64,000 bases of DNA from DASSUW01 sp963774155 (lineage in GTDB: Bacteria; Actinomycetota; Thermoleophilia; Solirubrobacterales; Solirubrobacteraceae), in assembly GCA_963774155.1 (NCBI GenBank), contig CAVZDW010000010.1:434001-498000 (forward strand), read 5' to 3'. The notes below the pieces were generated by a model that was given only the letters and a program-made list of their open reading frames with translations, was not told the origin of the DNA and ran no database searches. This document shows positions 38,896 to 46,662 of this stretch, piece after piece; position 1 is the first letter of the stretch; every line of letters begins with the position of its first letter. The position numbers and the translations under genes were made by a program.

Positions 38896-39789
38896 TTGTC
38901 CGAACATCCGCTTGCGCGCCTTGGCTGGCGCGCCGAGCTGCAGAGCGAGATCGGTGATCCCGAGCTCGTGCCCGCGAGGGTCATCGCCGTCGACCGCGGC
39001 AGCGTGGTCGTCGACGCCGGCGACCGGTCCTGGCGCGCGCCGCTGGCCGGCCGCCTGCGTGCCATGCCGGCGACCGGCGACTTCGTCGCGGCCCTGCCCG
39101 ACGGCCCCGTGCGGGCCATCCTGGCGCGCCGCGGCGTGATCGCCCGCAAGGTCGAGGGCCGGCGGGCGCAGGTGCTGGCCGCCAACGTCGACCTCGCGCT
39201 GCTCGCCACGTCACCCAACCGCGACCTCAACCCGCGCCGCATCGCGCGCTTCCTGGCCATCAGCGCGCGCGGCGGGGTCGAGCCGGTGGTGCTGCTCACC
39301 AAGGCCGACCTGACCGCGGACGCGGCGGGCCTGGCCGCCGAGCTGGAGGCGGGCCTCGACGGCCCGCCGGTGCTGCCGGTGAGCGCGCTGACCGGCACCG
39401 GCGTGGACGCGGTCCGCGACCTGCTGGCGCCGCGGCGCACCGCGGTGCTGCTCGGCACGTCGGGGGTCGGCAAGTCGACGCTCCTCAACACCCTGCTGGG
39501 CGAGGAGCGGCAGGCCACCAGGGCGATCCGCGCGGGCGACGACCGCGGCCGCCACACGACGGTCCGCCGCGAGCTGGTGCCGCTCCCGGGCGGCGCGCTG
39601 CTCGTCGACACGCCGGGGCTGCGCCTCGTCGCGCCGCTCGAGGACTCCGACGACGAGGTCCCGCTCCTCGACAAGGCCCAGCTCAAGCGCGAGCGGCGCG
39701 CCCGCGAGCGCGAGTTCCACCGCGGCATCTACCGCGAGAGCCGCGCGCGGAAGAAGGACCGCGAGCGGCGCGACAACCGCTACGGCTAG
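38896..39789 (+). CDS. rsgA: RsgA-like circularly permuted ribosome-assembly GTPase, lacking the zinc domain
   Basis: 297 residues from TTG with GAAGGAG 8 nt upstream. An N-terminal OB fold (about 20-75) is followed by the permuted GTPase: TKAD (G4), PVSALTG (G5), GTSGVGKSTLLN (G1), GRHTTVRRE (G2) and DTPGLR (G3). RsgA normally ends in a Cys/His zinc domain that contacts 16S rRNA; here the last 50 residues are a charged helix rich in Arg, Lys and Glu without any cysteine. It may be a divergent paralogue with another role in the ribosome. Confidence 0.88.
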   Translation: MSEHPLARLGWRAELQSEIGDPELVPARVIAVDRGSVVVDAGDRSWRAPLAGRLRAMPATGDFVAALPDGPVRAILARRGVIARKVEGRRAQVLAANVDLALLATSPNRDLNPRRIARFLAISARGGVEPVVLLTKADLTADAAGLAAELEAGLDGPPVLPVSALTGTGVDAVRDLLAPRRTAVLLGTSGVGKSTLLNTLLGEERQATRAIRAGDDRGRHTTVRRELVPLPGGALLVDTPGLRLVAPLEDSDDEVPLLDKAQLKRERRAREREFHRGIYRESRARKKDRERRDNRYG

Positions 39790-40532
39790 GCGGTCGCGAC
39801 GATCACGAGCCGGGTGTCGGTGCCGAAGGGACCGCCTTCGAGGTCCCCGAGGCACCGCGCCCCGCCGAACCCGGCGCGGTCCACCATGGCCAGCAGCTCG
39901 GTCGCGGTGTAGACGCGCAGCGACCACGTCCGCGACTCCCGCCCGCCGCCGCCCTCGATGATCGTCTGCGTGGTCTGCGCCACGCCCGACGCGGGGTCGA
40001 ACGTGCGCTGCTCGAGCAGGAGGCGGCCCTCGCCCAGCAGCTGCCAGTCCTGCTCGGCGAACGAGCGGACCATCCTGTCGCGGTGCATCGTCTCCACGAG
40101 CAGCCGCCCGCCCGGCCGGAGCACGCGGCGGAACTCGCTCAGCGCCCGCACGTCCTCCTCGTCTCCCTGGTAGCCGAGCGAGGTGAAGAGGTTCAGCACG
40201 GTGTCGAAGCTCGCGTCGGCGAACGGCAGCTCGCGGTAGTCGCCCTGGACGAGCTCGACGGCCGAGTCCGGCGCCCGGCGGCGCGCCTCGTCGAGCAGCG
40301 CCTGCGAGCGGTCGCAGCCCGTGACGCGGTAGCCGGCCTCCGCCAGCGGCACCGAGTGGCGGCCGAAGCCGCAGGGGACGTCGAGCAGGTCGCCACGCTC
40401 GGGCGTGCCGGTCAGGCGCGCGGCGGCGAGCGCCTGCGCTCCCGCCTCGGTATCGCGCTCGTCGGCCGCGTAGGCGCGCAGGTAGAACTCGCTGAAGAAC
40501 TCGTCCCAGGCGGCTTGCGAAGTCCGGTCCAC
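39786..40532 (-). CDS. class I SAM-dependent methyltransferase
   Basis: 248 residues from GTG 40532. The SAM site is clear: LLDVPCGFGRHSVPLAEAG, VTGCDRS, VQGDYRELPFADASFDTVLNLFTSLGYQ and VLRPGGRLLVETMHRD. After it come a lid region and a C-terminal beta sheet ending in DTRLVIVAT, as in small-molecule methyltransferases of the CMAS/UbiE-like type. Substrate unknown. Divergent from the cupin gene across a perfect palindrome. The stop overlaps rsgA by 4 bp (CTAG). Confidence 0.88.
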   Translation of the reverse strand: MDRTSQAAWDEFFSEFYLRAYAADERDTEAGAQALAAARLTGTPERGDLLDVPCGFGRHSVPLAEAGYRVTGCDRSQALLDEARRRAPDSAVELVQGDYRELPFADASFDTVLNLFTSLGYQGDEEDVRALSEFRRVLRPGGRLLVETMHRDRMVRSFAEQDWQLLGEGRLLLEQRTFDPASGVAQTTQTIIEGGGGRESRTWSLRVYTATELLAMVDRAGFGGARCLGDLEGGPFGTDTRLVIVATA

Positions 40533-40540
40533 TTCACGCG

Positions 40541-40562
40541 CAGTCTGCCAGGAGGCAGACTG
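40541..40562. promoter_or_regulatory. palindromic divergent promoter between methyltransferase and cupin genes
   Basis: CAGTCTGCC, AGGA, GGCAGACTG: perfect 9-bp arms filling the 36-bp gap. Each arm supplies an outward CAGACT hexamer, 7 nt before the cupin ATG and 9 nt before the methyltransferase GTG. It may be two mirror-image -10 elements, an operator, or both. Confidence 0.55.
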
Positions 40563-40568
40563 GCCGCC

Positions 40569-40919
40569 ATGGATCTCACGCTGATCAGCTTCGACGAGCC
40601 CGCCGAGGTTCGAACCTTCGAGAAGGGCCGCTTCGAGACCTACAAGGTCGGGCCGATGACGCTGGGCCGCGCGACCTACGAGCCGGGCTGGAGGTGGACC
40701 GAGCACGTCGGCGCCGCGTCCGGCGAGTCCTCCTGCCCGGTGGAGCACGTCGGCCTCGTGCTCAGCGGCGAGGCGGCGGTGAAGATGGACGACGGGACCG
40801 AGAAGGTCATGCGGCCGGGCCAGTTCTTCTACGTCCCGCCCGGGCACGACAGCTGGGTCGTGGGCGACGAGCCCTACGTCTCGCTCCACATCATGGGGAG
40901 CGAGGAGTACGCGACCTAG
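40569..40919 (+). CDS. single-domain cupin protein
   Basis: 116 residues. A beta-barrel cupin with PVEHVGLVLSGEAAVKMDDGTE (motif 1 with His and Glu-like metal ligands) and PGQFFYVPPGHDSWVVGDEP (motif 2, His). The metal site appears partly kept. Small cupins of this type bind small ligands or act as isomerases; the function is not known. The ATG lies 7 nt after CAGACT. Repeat R4 starts a few bases past the stop. Confidence 0.82.
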   Translation: MDLTLISFDEPAEVRTFEKGRFETYKVGPMTLGRATYEPGWRWTEHVGAASGESSCPVEHVGLVLSGEAAVKMDDGTEKVMRPGQFFYVPPGHDSWVVGDEPYVSLHIMGSEEYAT

Positions 40920-40923
40920 GGTT

Positions 40924-41070
40924 CGAACTGCGGCATAGGGAGCGGGATCGGCCGGTTTTCGAACTCGAATCCTGTTCAGGGGTGACACCGTGACCCGAAA
41001 GCAGGACGCGAGGAAGAAAACCGGCGCCGCGGCCTCCCCAGCTCCCCTACCCAGCCGCAGTTGACGTTCG
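40924..41070 (+). repeat. R4: dispersed inverted-end repeat, subtype A
   Basis: 147 bp, matching R1 throughout: AACTGCGGCAT(..)AGGGAGCGGG, TTCGAACTCGAATCCTG, AGGGGTGACACCG, GAAGAAAAC and CCTACCCAGCCGCAGTTGACGTTCG. Stem bases have changed in pairs compared with R1 (CCGGTTTTC with GAAAACCGG). It lies between the cupin stop and a broken methyltransferase gene whose reading frame ends inside it. Confidence 0.88.
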
Positions 41071-41444
41071 TCGACGCGGTGGATCGAAGAACCACTCGAG
41101 CGGCCGCCCGGCGCCAACCACGGCTCGACCAGCGCCCGAGCACGTTCCGGCGAGCGGTGGAAGAGCCCGACCCGGACCGCGAAGATCGTGTCGAAGCGCC
41201 GCTCGCCGAGCGAGAGCGCCTCGAGCTCCATGACGAGGAACTCCGCCGCGCCCGACGAGACGTAGGCGGCGTTGCGGCGCGCGGCGGCCTCGATCATCTT
41301 GGCCGAGCGGTCGACGCCGACGAGCAACCCGCCGCGCTCGCAGACCATGGTCGCCGCGACGCCGTGGCCGCAGCCGATCTCCAGCACGCGGTCGCCGGGC
41401 TCGATGTCCAGCCGGTCCACGATGTCCTGGAGGCGGTCGGTCAC
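41047..41444 (-). pseudogene. SAM-dependent methyltransferase remnant, frameshifted and truncated at repeat R4
   Basis: The first 115 codons are a good methyltransferase (VLEIGCGHGVAATMVCERGGLLVGVDRS ... FDTIFAVRVGLFHRSPERA ... WLAPGGR). At about 41100 one base is missing: the frame then needs a shift to continue as LEWFFDPPRR, the usual next strand. After about seven more codons the sequence becomes repeat R4, which supplies the stop at 41047. The normal last 30-40 residues are absent. Insertion of R4 or recombination at it with deletion is the simplest explanation. No intact remainder lies on the other side. Confidence 0.75.
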
Positions 41445-41451
41445 GGCGGGC

Positions 41452-41457
41452 TAGTGT
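41452..41457 (+). promoter_or_regulatory. -10 element (TAGTGT) for the metallophosphoesterase gene
   Basis: TAGTGT ends exactly 7 nt before ATG 41465 and overlaps an in-frame GTG (41456), which argues against that GTG as the start. Confidence 0.5.
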
Positions 41458-41464
41458 GCCGGAG

Positions 41465-42169
41465 ATGGTGCTCGTCCAGCTCAGCGACCCGCACATGCGC
41501 CTCGGGCCCGACGACGAGGGCAGCGGGGACGCGCTCGCGGCCGCCGTGGCTTCCGTCCTCGCCCTCGAGCCGCTGCCCGACGCCGTGATCGTCACCGGCG
41601 ACCTCGCCGACACGCCCAGCGAGGCCGAGTACGAGCGGGTCCGCCGGCTCCTCGCGCCGCTGCCGATGCCCGTCCATGTCCTGCCCGGCAATCACGACGA
41701 CGGGGCGCTGATGGGCGGCGAGACGCAGTACGTCGCGCAGGTCGGCGAGCTGCGGCTCGTCGTCTGCGACAGCACGATCCCCGGGCGGATCGACGGGCAG
41801 CTCGACCTCGAGTGGCTCGAGGCGCAGCTCGAGCCGGGCGCGCCGACCATCGTCGCCATGCACCACCCGCCGCTCGTCACCGGCGTGCCGGTCCTCGACG
41901 ACGCGGGCCTGCCGGCCGCGACGCGCACCGCCCTCGGCGAGCTGCTCGCGCGGCATCCGCACGTCCAGCGCGTGATCGGCGGTCACGTCCACCGCGGGGC
42001 GTTCGGCGTCCTCGGCGGCTGCGGCGTGGTCGCGTGCCCGAGCACGAACCTGCAGGCCAAGCTCGAGCTCGGCTCGAGCGAGTTCGTCACCGTGAGGGAG
42101 CCGCCGGCGTTCGCGATCCACGCGCTCGTCGACGGCGCGCTCGTCTCCCACCTGCAGCCGGTGGTCTAA
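41465..42169 (+). CDS. calcineurin-like metallophosphoesterase (CpdA-like)
   Basis: 234 residues. All five metal blocks are visible: QLSDPHMR (Asp8, His10), VTGDLAD, LPGNHDD, AMHHPPL and GGHVHRG. The best-known close relatives hydrolyse cyclic nucleotides (CpdA class III phosphodiesterase), but glycerophosphodiester activity is equally possible by motif. No membrane segment. The stop overlaps the convergent small gene by 4 bp (CTAA). Confidence 0.9.
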   Translation: MVLVQLSDPHMRLGPDDEGSGDALAAAVASVLALEPLPDAVIVTGDLADTPSEAEYERVRRLLAPLPMPVHVLPGNHDDGALMGGETQYVAQVGELRLVVCDSTIPGRIDGQLDLEWLEAQLEPGAPTIVAMHHPPLVTGVPVLDDAGLPAATRTALGELLARHPHVQRVIGGHVHRGAFGVLGGCGVVACPSTNLQAKLELGSSEFVTVREPPAFAIHALVDGALVSHLQPVV

Positions 42170-42432
42170 AGCTGCACGCTGGGCAGCGCCCGCTGCCCGT
42201 CCTGTAGGCCCTCGCCGCGGGTCTCGCCCGCGATGGCCAGCAGCTCGAGCCGGGCGATCTCGTGCTCGCCGAGCTGGCGCGCCGGATCCTCGGGCGGCAG
42301 GTTCGCGATCAGGCGGCTGATCCGCTCCCGGATCTGCAGCGCGAAGTGCGGCGTCGAGCTGCCCATGAGCTGGCGGACGTCGTCCACCGTCACGGTGCGG
42401 CGCAGGCGTTCGGGCTGCTCGGCTTGGGCCAT
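42166..42432 (-). CDS. small hypothetical protein
   Basis: 88 residues, soluble, helical by composition: TVDDVRQLMGSSTPHFALQIRERISRLIANLPPEDPARQLGEHEIARLELLAIAG. It recalls actinobacterial proteins of similar length that follow cell-wall lipoprotein genes, but no family can be named. Co-directional with the CWB2 lipoprotein gene 7 bp upstream. Confidence 0.7.
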   Translation of the reverse strand: MAQAEQPERLRRTVTVDDVRQLMGSSTPHFALQIRERISRLIANLPPEDPARQLGEHEIARLELLAIAGETRGEGLQDGQRALPSVQL

Positions 42433-42439
42433 GTCGGTG

Positions 42440-43639
42440 TCAGTCGCCTTCGGTGTCGACGGGCTGGATCTCGAGGAGAGCGTCGATGCGCGACTGCACG
42501 TCCGCGGAGATCGCGGCCTCGTCGCCCATGAGCCAGCCGTGATTGTAAACGCCGCGCACCGGGTCCTCGTCGTAGCCCGGCTGGATGTCGAGCAGGTACT
42601 CCTGGAGCTCGGTCGCGAGCGTCCCGGCCTCGGCCATGAGGAGCAGCGGGCCGTACTGGCCGAAGCCCGAGAAGTGCGCGCCGGCCACGGCGTCGAGCGT
42701 GCGCGCGGTGTTGGCGAACACGAGGCCGTGGCCGGGGTCGACGACGTTCCAGCCGAAGCGGCCGTTGTCGGTGTAGCGCGCGAAGGCGATGGCGTTGGTC
42801 ACCGGGTCGGGGCCGGAGATGCGCTTGGTGGGGCCGAGCCGCTCGAGCTCGCGTACCACGCCGGCCGAGATCGCCTCCTCGGGTCCGAGCACGTAGATGC
42901 GCGGCCGCTTGTGCGCCTCGATCGCCGCGCGCGTCTCGGGCGGGAGCTTGTCCGCCGGCGTCCACAGCACCGGCTGGCCCGAGCGCGCGGCCCAGCCGGC
43001 GGCGGGCATCGCGAACTCCGGGCTGTCGGCGGGGGCCACGAGGACCGCGTCGGTCGGATCGCCGGCCGCCGCGATCTGCAGCTTGTCGATCGCCTGCGCG
43101 AGCGCGGTCGAGCTCGACCCCTCGACGTTCGTCACCCGGCGGTTCTCCGGCTCCGCGGCGTCGCCGATGCGGATGACCTGCGCGTCGCCGGCCTCCTCGG
43201 CGCCGGACGGCGCGAGCTCCTCCAGCGCCTCGGCCGAGGCCTGGGGCAGCTCACCGCCGTCGGAGAAGAGGATCGGGGCGCGCAGCGGGGGCGCCATCAG
43301 CTGTGCGGCGGAGATCGCCGCGCGCCAGTCGGCCTGGTCGACGATGACGACCACGCGCGGGCTGCTCTCGTCCGTGCGCGCCGGGTACACGGCGCGCGCC
43401 GCGGCGGCGGCGTTGGCGATCGGATCCGCCCCCGCCACGCGCGTGGTGTTCTTGGTCGCGAAGATCGGGAAGCCCAGCGAGGGAGCGTCCTCCGCCTGCT
43501 CCTCGTCGCCGCCCGCGCCGAGGACCGGCGCATCGCCGCCGCTGTTCCCGGCGTCGTCGTTGGAGCTCGAGTCGTCACCGCCGCCACCGCAGCCGGCGAC
43601 GAGCACGAGCAGGAGAACCGCCACCAAGCGTCGAAGCAC
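42440..43639 (-). CDS. lipoprotein with cell wall-binding repeat 2 (CWB2) domains
   Basis: 399 residues from GTG 43639, placed 7 nt after TAGCGT on this strand. Signal peptide with lipobox VAGC (Cys17), then a Gly/Asp/Ser-rich tether. Three CWB2-like repeats follow, recognisable from the strands VVVIVDQADWRAAISAAQLMAPPLRAPILF, PTDAVLVAPADSPEFAMPAAGWAARSGQPVLW and RPRIYVLGPEEAISAGVVREL. CWB2 binds anionic wall polymers in clostridia; here it would sit on the outer face of the membrane. It is divergent from the c-di-AMP-controlled NlpC/P60 gene. Confidence 0.85.
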   Translation of the reverse strand: MLRRLVAVLLLVLVAGCGGGGDDSSSNDDAGNSGGDAPVLGAGGDEEQAEDAPSLGFPIFATKNTTRVAGADPIANAAAAARAVYPARTDESSPRVVVIVDQADWRAAISAAQLMAPPLRAPILFSDGGELPQASAEALEELAPSGAEEAGDAQVIRIGDAAEPENRRVTNVEGSSSTALAQAIDKLQIAAAGDPTDAVLVAPADSPEFAMPAAGWAARSGQPVLWTPADKLPPETRAAIEAHKRPRIYVLGPEEAISAGVVRELERLGPTKRISGPDPVTNAIAFARYTDNGRFGWNVVDPGHGLVFANTARTLDAVAGAHFSGFGQYGPLLLMAEAGTLATELQEYLLDIQPGYDEDPVRGVYNHGWLMGDEAAISADVQSRIDALLEIQPVDTEGD

Positions 43640-43646
43640 GCCCGAA

Positions 43647-43652
43647 ACGCTA
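43647..43652 (-). promoter_or_regulatory. -10 element (TAGCGT) for the CWB2 lipoprotein
   Basis: TAGCGT on the minus strand ends exactly 7 nt before the GTG at 43639 and decides that start over an in-frame ATG at 43699. Confidence 0.5.
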
Positions 43653-43736
43653 GCGATCCCTTCGTCACGCGCTACAGTGGCGCGCCGCTCGATGAACATC
43701 GGTTAAAGACCGAAAAGGTTTCGGCCGATCATCGAC

Positions 43737-43766
43737 TGGACATAAAACAGCGGCATGCTCTAGTGT
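43737..43766 (+). promoter_or_regulatory. promoter of riboswitch 1 transcript
   Basis: TGGACA, 18-bp spacer, TAGTGT. The predicted start (about 43773) coincides with the 5' edge of the riboswitch. Confidence 0.5.
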
Positions 43767-43771
43767 GCCGC

Positions 43772-43904
43772 GCCAAGCCGAACCTCTAGGCCGGAAGCCT
43801 AGGGGGCGGGGGACCCAATAGTTTCGGGGCGAGTCACGTCGTGAGGGACGTGAGGCGCAAGCTCTTTCAGCGCCAGCCCGTCAGCTAACCCCGCAGGCCG
43901 ACGA
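43772..43904 (+). promoter_or_regulatory. c-di-AMP (ydaO-yuaA) riboswitch 1
   Basis: The long leader ends in the hallmark CCCGTCAGCTAACCCCG followed by CAGGC, and it contains the upstream GGGGCGAGTCACG-type element and the CCGAACC start with an adjacent hairpin (CCTCTAGGC/GCCTAGGGGG). It lies directly ahead of an NlpC/P60 wall hydrolase gene, the classical actinobacterial context. In this class ligand binding turns expression off. Confidence 0.9.
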
Positions 43905-43919
43905 AAGAGGTTGTTGGAC

Positions 43920-44498
43920 TTGCCATCGCTGCGGGCGTTCGCCCTATTGATCTTCGCATTTTTAGTTGTACCCGCTGCCGCTCACGCGCAATCGACCGGC
44001 GGAGCGGAGTACGTTCCCCCGCCGCCGGAGAACATGGTCGCTCCGGGCGCCGTCGCCACGCTGCTGCCCGACGGCAGCGCCGCTGCTCCGGCCGACGCTC
44101 CCGAGGCCGTCCAGAAGGCCATCTGGGCTGCCAATAGGCTGCAGGACAAGCCGTACAAGTACGGCGGCGGCCACGCGAAGATCGAGGACAACGGCTACGA
44201 CTGCTCCGGCACCGTCTCCTACGCCCTCATCCACGCCGGCCTGCTCGGCTCGCCGCTCCCGTCCGGCCCGTTCACGCGCTGGGGCGCGAAGGGCAGGGGC
44301 GCCTGGATCACGGTCTACGCCCACGGCGGCCACGCCTACGCGGTGATCGCCGGCCTCCGGCTCGACACCAGCGCGTACGCCTCCCGCACCGCGGCGAACA
44401 AGAAGGTCGCCCGCTCAGCCTTCGAGCGCGGGCCGCGTTGGCGGCCCACGTCGCGCCCGTCGCGCGGCTTCGTCGCTCGCCACCCGGTCGGCCTCTAG
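43920..44498 (+). CDS. secreted NlpC/P60-type peptidoglycan hydrolase
   Basis: 192 residues from TTG 43920 (AAAGAGG 9 nt upstream); TTG 43911 and 43914 are in-frame alternatives. Signal peptide ends about AHA-QS. The NlpC/P60 core follows: KPYKYGGGHAKIEDNGYDCSGTVSYALIHAGLL with the catalytic Cys, and HGGHAYAVIAGLRLDTS with the His. It would cleave peptide stems of the wall. The c-di-AMP riboswitch upstream couples it to turgor and wall stress. Confidence 0.9.
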   Translation: MPSLRAFALLIFAFLVVPAAAHAQSTGGAEYVPPPPENMVAPGAVATLLPDGSAAAPADAPEAVQKAIWAANRLQDKPYKYGGGHAKIEDNGYDCSGTVSYALIHAGLLGSPLPSGPFTRWGAKGRGAWITVYAHGGHAYAVIAGLRLDTSAYASRTAANKKVARSAFERGPRWRPTSRPSRGFVARHPVGL

Positions 44499-44520
44499 TA
44501 CGCCGATCCAGACCGGCGAC

Positions 44521-44546
44521 GGCGCGGCCGCGAAATCGGCCGCGCC
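44521..44546 (+). terminator. hairpin between NlpC/P60 and pspA
   Basis: GGCGCGGCCG, loop CGAAAT, CGGCCGCGCC: a perfect 10-bp stem 22 bp past the stop. No T-run. TACGCT at 44559-44564 then starts the pspA unit. Confidence 0.7.
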
Positions 44547-44601
44547 AGCGCCGGACGGTACGCTAGCTCTCCGACCCCGGATCGAACTCAGGAGGGAAGC
44601 C

Positions 44602-45366
44602 GTGCCCGGCATGGGCGGACGCATGTCCGTAGTCATCAAGGCGAAGATCAACAAGCTCCTCGACCGGGCGGAGGACCCCTCGGAGACGCTGGAGTACAGC
44701 TACCAGAAGCAGATGGAGCTGCTCCAGAACGTCAAGAAGGGCATCGCCGACGTCGTGACGTCGAAGAAGCGCCTCCAGCTGCAGCAGCAGAAGCTCGAGC
44801 AGCAGGTCGTCAAGCTCGACACGCAGGCGCGCCAGGCGCTCGCGCAGGGCCGCGAGGATCTCGCCCGCACCGCCCTCGAGCGCAAGCAGTTCGCGCAGGG
44901 CGAGCTCCAGTCGCTCGACCAGCAGGTCGCCGAGCTGGAGTCCCAGCAGGCGTCGCTGATCGAGAAGGAGCAGAAGCTGCGCTCCAAGATCGACCAGTTC
45001 CGCACCAAGAAGGAGGTCATCAAGGCGCAGTACTCCGCCGCCGAGGCCTCCGTGAAGATCTCCGAGGCCGCGAGCGGCGTCGGCGAGGAGATGGCCGACG
45101 TCGGGATGGCCATGCAGCGCGCGCTCGACAAGACCGAGGACATGCGCGCCCGCGCGGGCGCGATGGACGAGCTCGAGGCGGCCGGCGCGTTCGACGACAA
45201 CCTCGCGCTCGGCTCGGGAAGCACCGACGACATCGACCGCGAGCTGCACCAGCTCACATCGCAGAGCGAGGTGGACGAAGACCTCGAGCGCCTCAAGGCC
45301 GAGCTCGGCTCCGGCACGCCGCCCCAGCAGTCGCTGGAGTCCGGCGAGAAGGAGCGCGAGGCGTGA
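44602..45366 (+). CDS. pspA: PspA/IM30-family membrane-stress protein
   Basis: 254 residues from GTG with GGAGGG upstream. The protein is almost all coiled coil from residue 10 to 210, with the PspA start SVVIKAKINKLLDRAEDPSETLEYSYQKQMELLQ. PspA/IM30 oligomers bind damaged inner membrane and limit proton leak. The following gene, overlapping by 4 bp, encodes the PspAA partner, so these form the first half of an envelope-stress module whose other half (PspAB, HtpX) lies 3 kb on. Confidence 0.93.
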   Translation: MPGMGGRMSVVIKAKINKLLDRAEDPSETLEYSYQKQMELLQNVKKGIADVVTSKKRLQLQQQKLEQQVVKLDTQARQALAQGREDLARTALERKQFAQGELQSLDQQVAELESQQASLIEKEQKLRSKIDQFRTKKEVIKAQYSAAEASVKISEAASGVGEEMADVGMAMQRALDKTEDMRARAGAMDELEAAGAFDDNLALGSGSTDDIDRELHQLTSQSEVDEDLERLKAELGSGTPPQQSLESGEKEREA

Positions 45367-45641
45367 TCGTCCGCATCTCGACCGAGAGCCAGTATCGGCT
45401 GGGGGAGGACGACGCCGCCGCATTGAATGAGCTCGACAACGAGGTCGTGGCCGCTGTCGAGGCGGGCGACGAGGATCGCTTCCACGAGGTGTTCGAGTCG
45501 ATGCTCGACCTCGTCCGCCGCGCGGGCTCCTCGCTCGCCGAGGACGAGATCGAGGAGTCCGACGTGATCCTCCCGCCGCCCGACACCTCGTTCGTCGAGG
45601 CGTCCGCCGACTTCACGGGCGACGGGTTGATCCCGGACTAG
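45363..45641 (+). CDS. PspA-associated protein PspAA
   Basis: 92 residues, ATGA overlap with pspA. The pattern MIVRISTESQYRLGEDDAAALNELDNEVVAAVEAGDEDRFHEVFESMLDLVRR...LAEDEIEESDVILPPPD is that of the PspAA domain, found next to PspA in actinobacteria, cyanobacteria and archaea. Its exact role is not established; it is thought to assist or regulate PspA. The stop overlaps that of the convergent DJ-1 gene (CTAG). Confidence 0.85.
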   Translation: MIVRISTESQYRLGEDDAAALNELDNEVVAAVEAGDEDRFHEVFESMLDLVRRAGSSLAEDEIEESDVILPPPDTSFVEASADFTGDGLIPD

Positions 45642-46207
45642 GCCCCAGCAGGAACGGCCGCGCGGTCCAGCACGGCCATGAAGGCCCGCGACCACTCCGG
45701 CATGTCCGGCCAGCCGCGGCACGAGACCATGTTGCCGTCGACCACGTCGGGCGCGTCCACGAACGTCGCGCCCGCGTTCTCCATGTCGCCCTGGAGCGGC
45801 GGGAACGCGGCCGTGCGGCGGCCCTGCAGCAGCCCGTAGACGGCCGGGACCTGCGGGCCGTGGCAGATCGTGCCGACCGGCAGGTCGTTGGCGAAGAAGT
45901 GCTCGGTGATGCGGCGGACGGCCGCGTCGGTGCGGATGTACTCCGGCGCTCGCCCGCCCGGGATGACGAGCGCGCCGTAGCGCTCGACCTCGACCTCGGC
46001 GAACGTGAGGTCGACCGGCAGGCGGCGGCCGGGCTTCTCCGAGTAGGCGTCGAAGCCCTCCTCGAAGTCGTGCACCACGAGCTGGACCGGGCGCCGGGTC
46101 GGGGCGGCGACGTCGACCTCCCAGCCGGCCTCGCGTAAGCGGTAGAGGGGGTACATCGCGTCGAGGTCCTCGGCGGCGTCTCCCGTGATCATCAGCGCGC
46201 GCGGCAT
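45638..46207 (-). CDS. DJ-1/PfpI-family protein
   Basis: 189 residues. Flavodoxin-like fold with the nucleophile-elbow cysteine in VGTICHGPQVPA, the preceding GALVIPGGRAPEYIRTD, and the early acidic residue in DAAEDLDAMYPLYRLREAG. Members act as deglycases, chaperones or amidases in stress; which applies here is not known. ATG preceded by GGGAGGAGC. It is divergent from the EACC1-caspase cassette, 71 bp away. Confidence 0.9.
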   Translation of the reverse strand: MPRALMITGDAAEDLDAMYPLYRLREAGWEVDVAAPTRRPVQLVVHDFEEGFDAYSEKPGRRLPVDLTFAEVEVERYGALVIPGGRAPEYIRTDAAVRRITEHFFANDLPVGTICHGPQVPAVYGLLQGRRTAAFPPLQGDMENAGATFVDAPDVVDGNMVSCRGWPDMPEWSRAFMAVLDRAAVPAGA

Positions 46208-46278
46208 GAGCTCCTCCCGGTCAATTCGTAGATCGACACCACGAATCGTAAACGCTGTACGCTCGCGCCGACCGAACC

Positions 46279-46662
46279 ATGGGCAGCGCAGGCCATTTGC
46301 AAGTCGCGCTCGCCGATCCCGAGGCTGATGCCGAGGAGCTCGACGTGGCGACGGCGAACCTCTCTCGCGAGCTCCGCGAGCTGGACGTCGACGGCGTCGA
46401 GCGGCCCGCGGAGCCCGCTCCCGAGGGTGCGCGCTCGGCCGAGCTGGCCGAGATCGGCGCGCTCATCGTGACCCTGGCCACGACGCCCGCCGTTCTGAGC
46501 TCGGTGCTGAAGACCGTCGAGGCGTGGCTGTCGTCGCGCGGCCGCCGCAGCGCTCGGCTCGAGCTCGACGGCGACGTGATCGAGCTGTCGGGGCTCTCGT
46601 CGCGCGACCAGCGGCGGCTGATGGACGAGTGGATCGCCCGCCGGGGAGCGGAGTCTGGATGA
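46279..46662 (+). CDS. EACC1 (effector-associated constant component 1) family protein
   Basis: 127 residues. The order is that of EACC1: N-terminal beta unit (LQVALADPE...LSRELRELDVDGVE), Pro/Glu linker, a hydrophobic helix (about 58-85, EIGALIVTLATTPAVLSSVLKTVEAWL), then a small beta unit (ARLELDGDVIELSGLSSRDQRRLMDEW). EACC1 proteins accompany caspase and trypsin-like effectors in NTP-dependent conflict systems of multicellular bacteria. The stop overlaps the caspase start (ATGA), so the two are made together. The family call is by pattern memory, not by a search. Confidence 0.75.
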   Translation: MGSAGHLQVALADPEADAEELDVATANLSRELRELDVDGVERPAEPAPEGARSAELAEIGALIVTLATTPAVLSSVLKTVEAWLSSRGRRSARLELDGDVIELSGLSSRDQRRLMDEWIARRGAESG

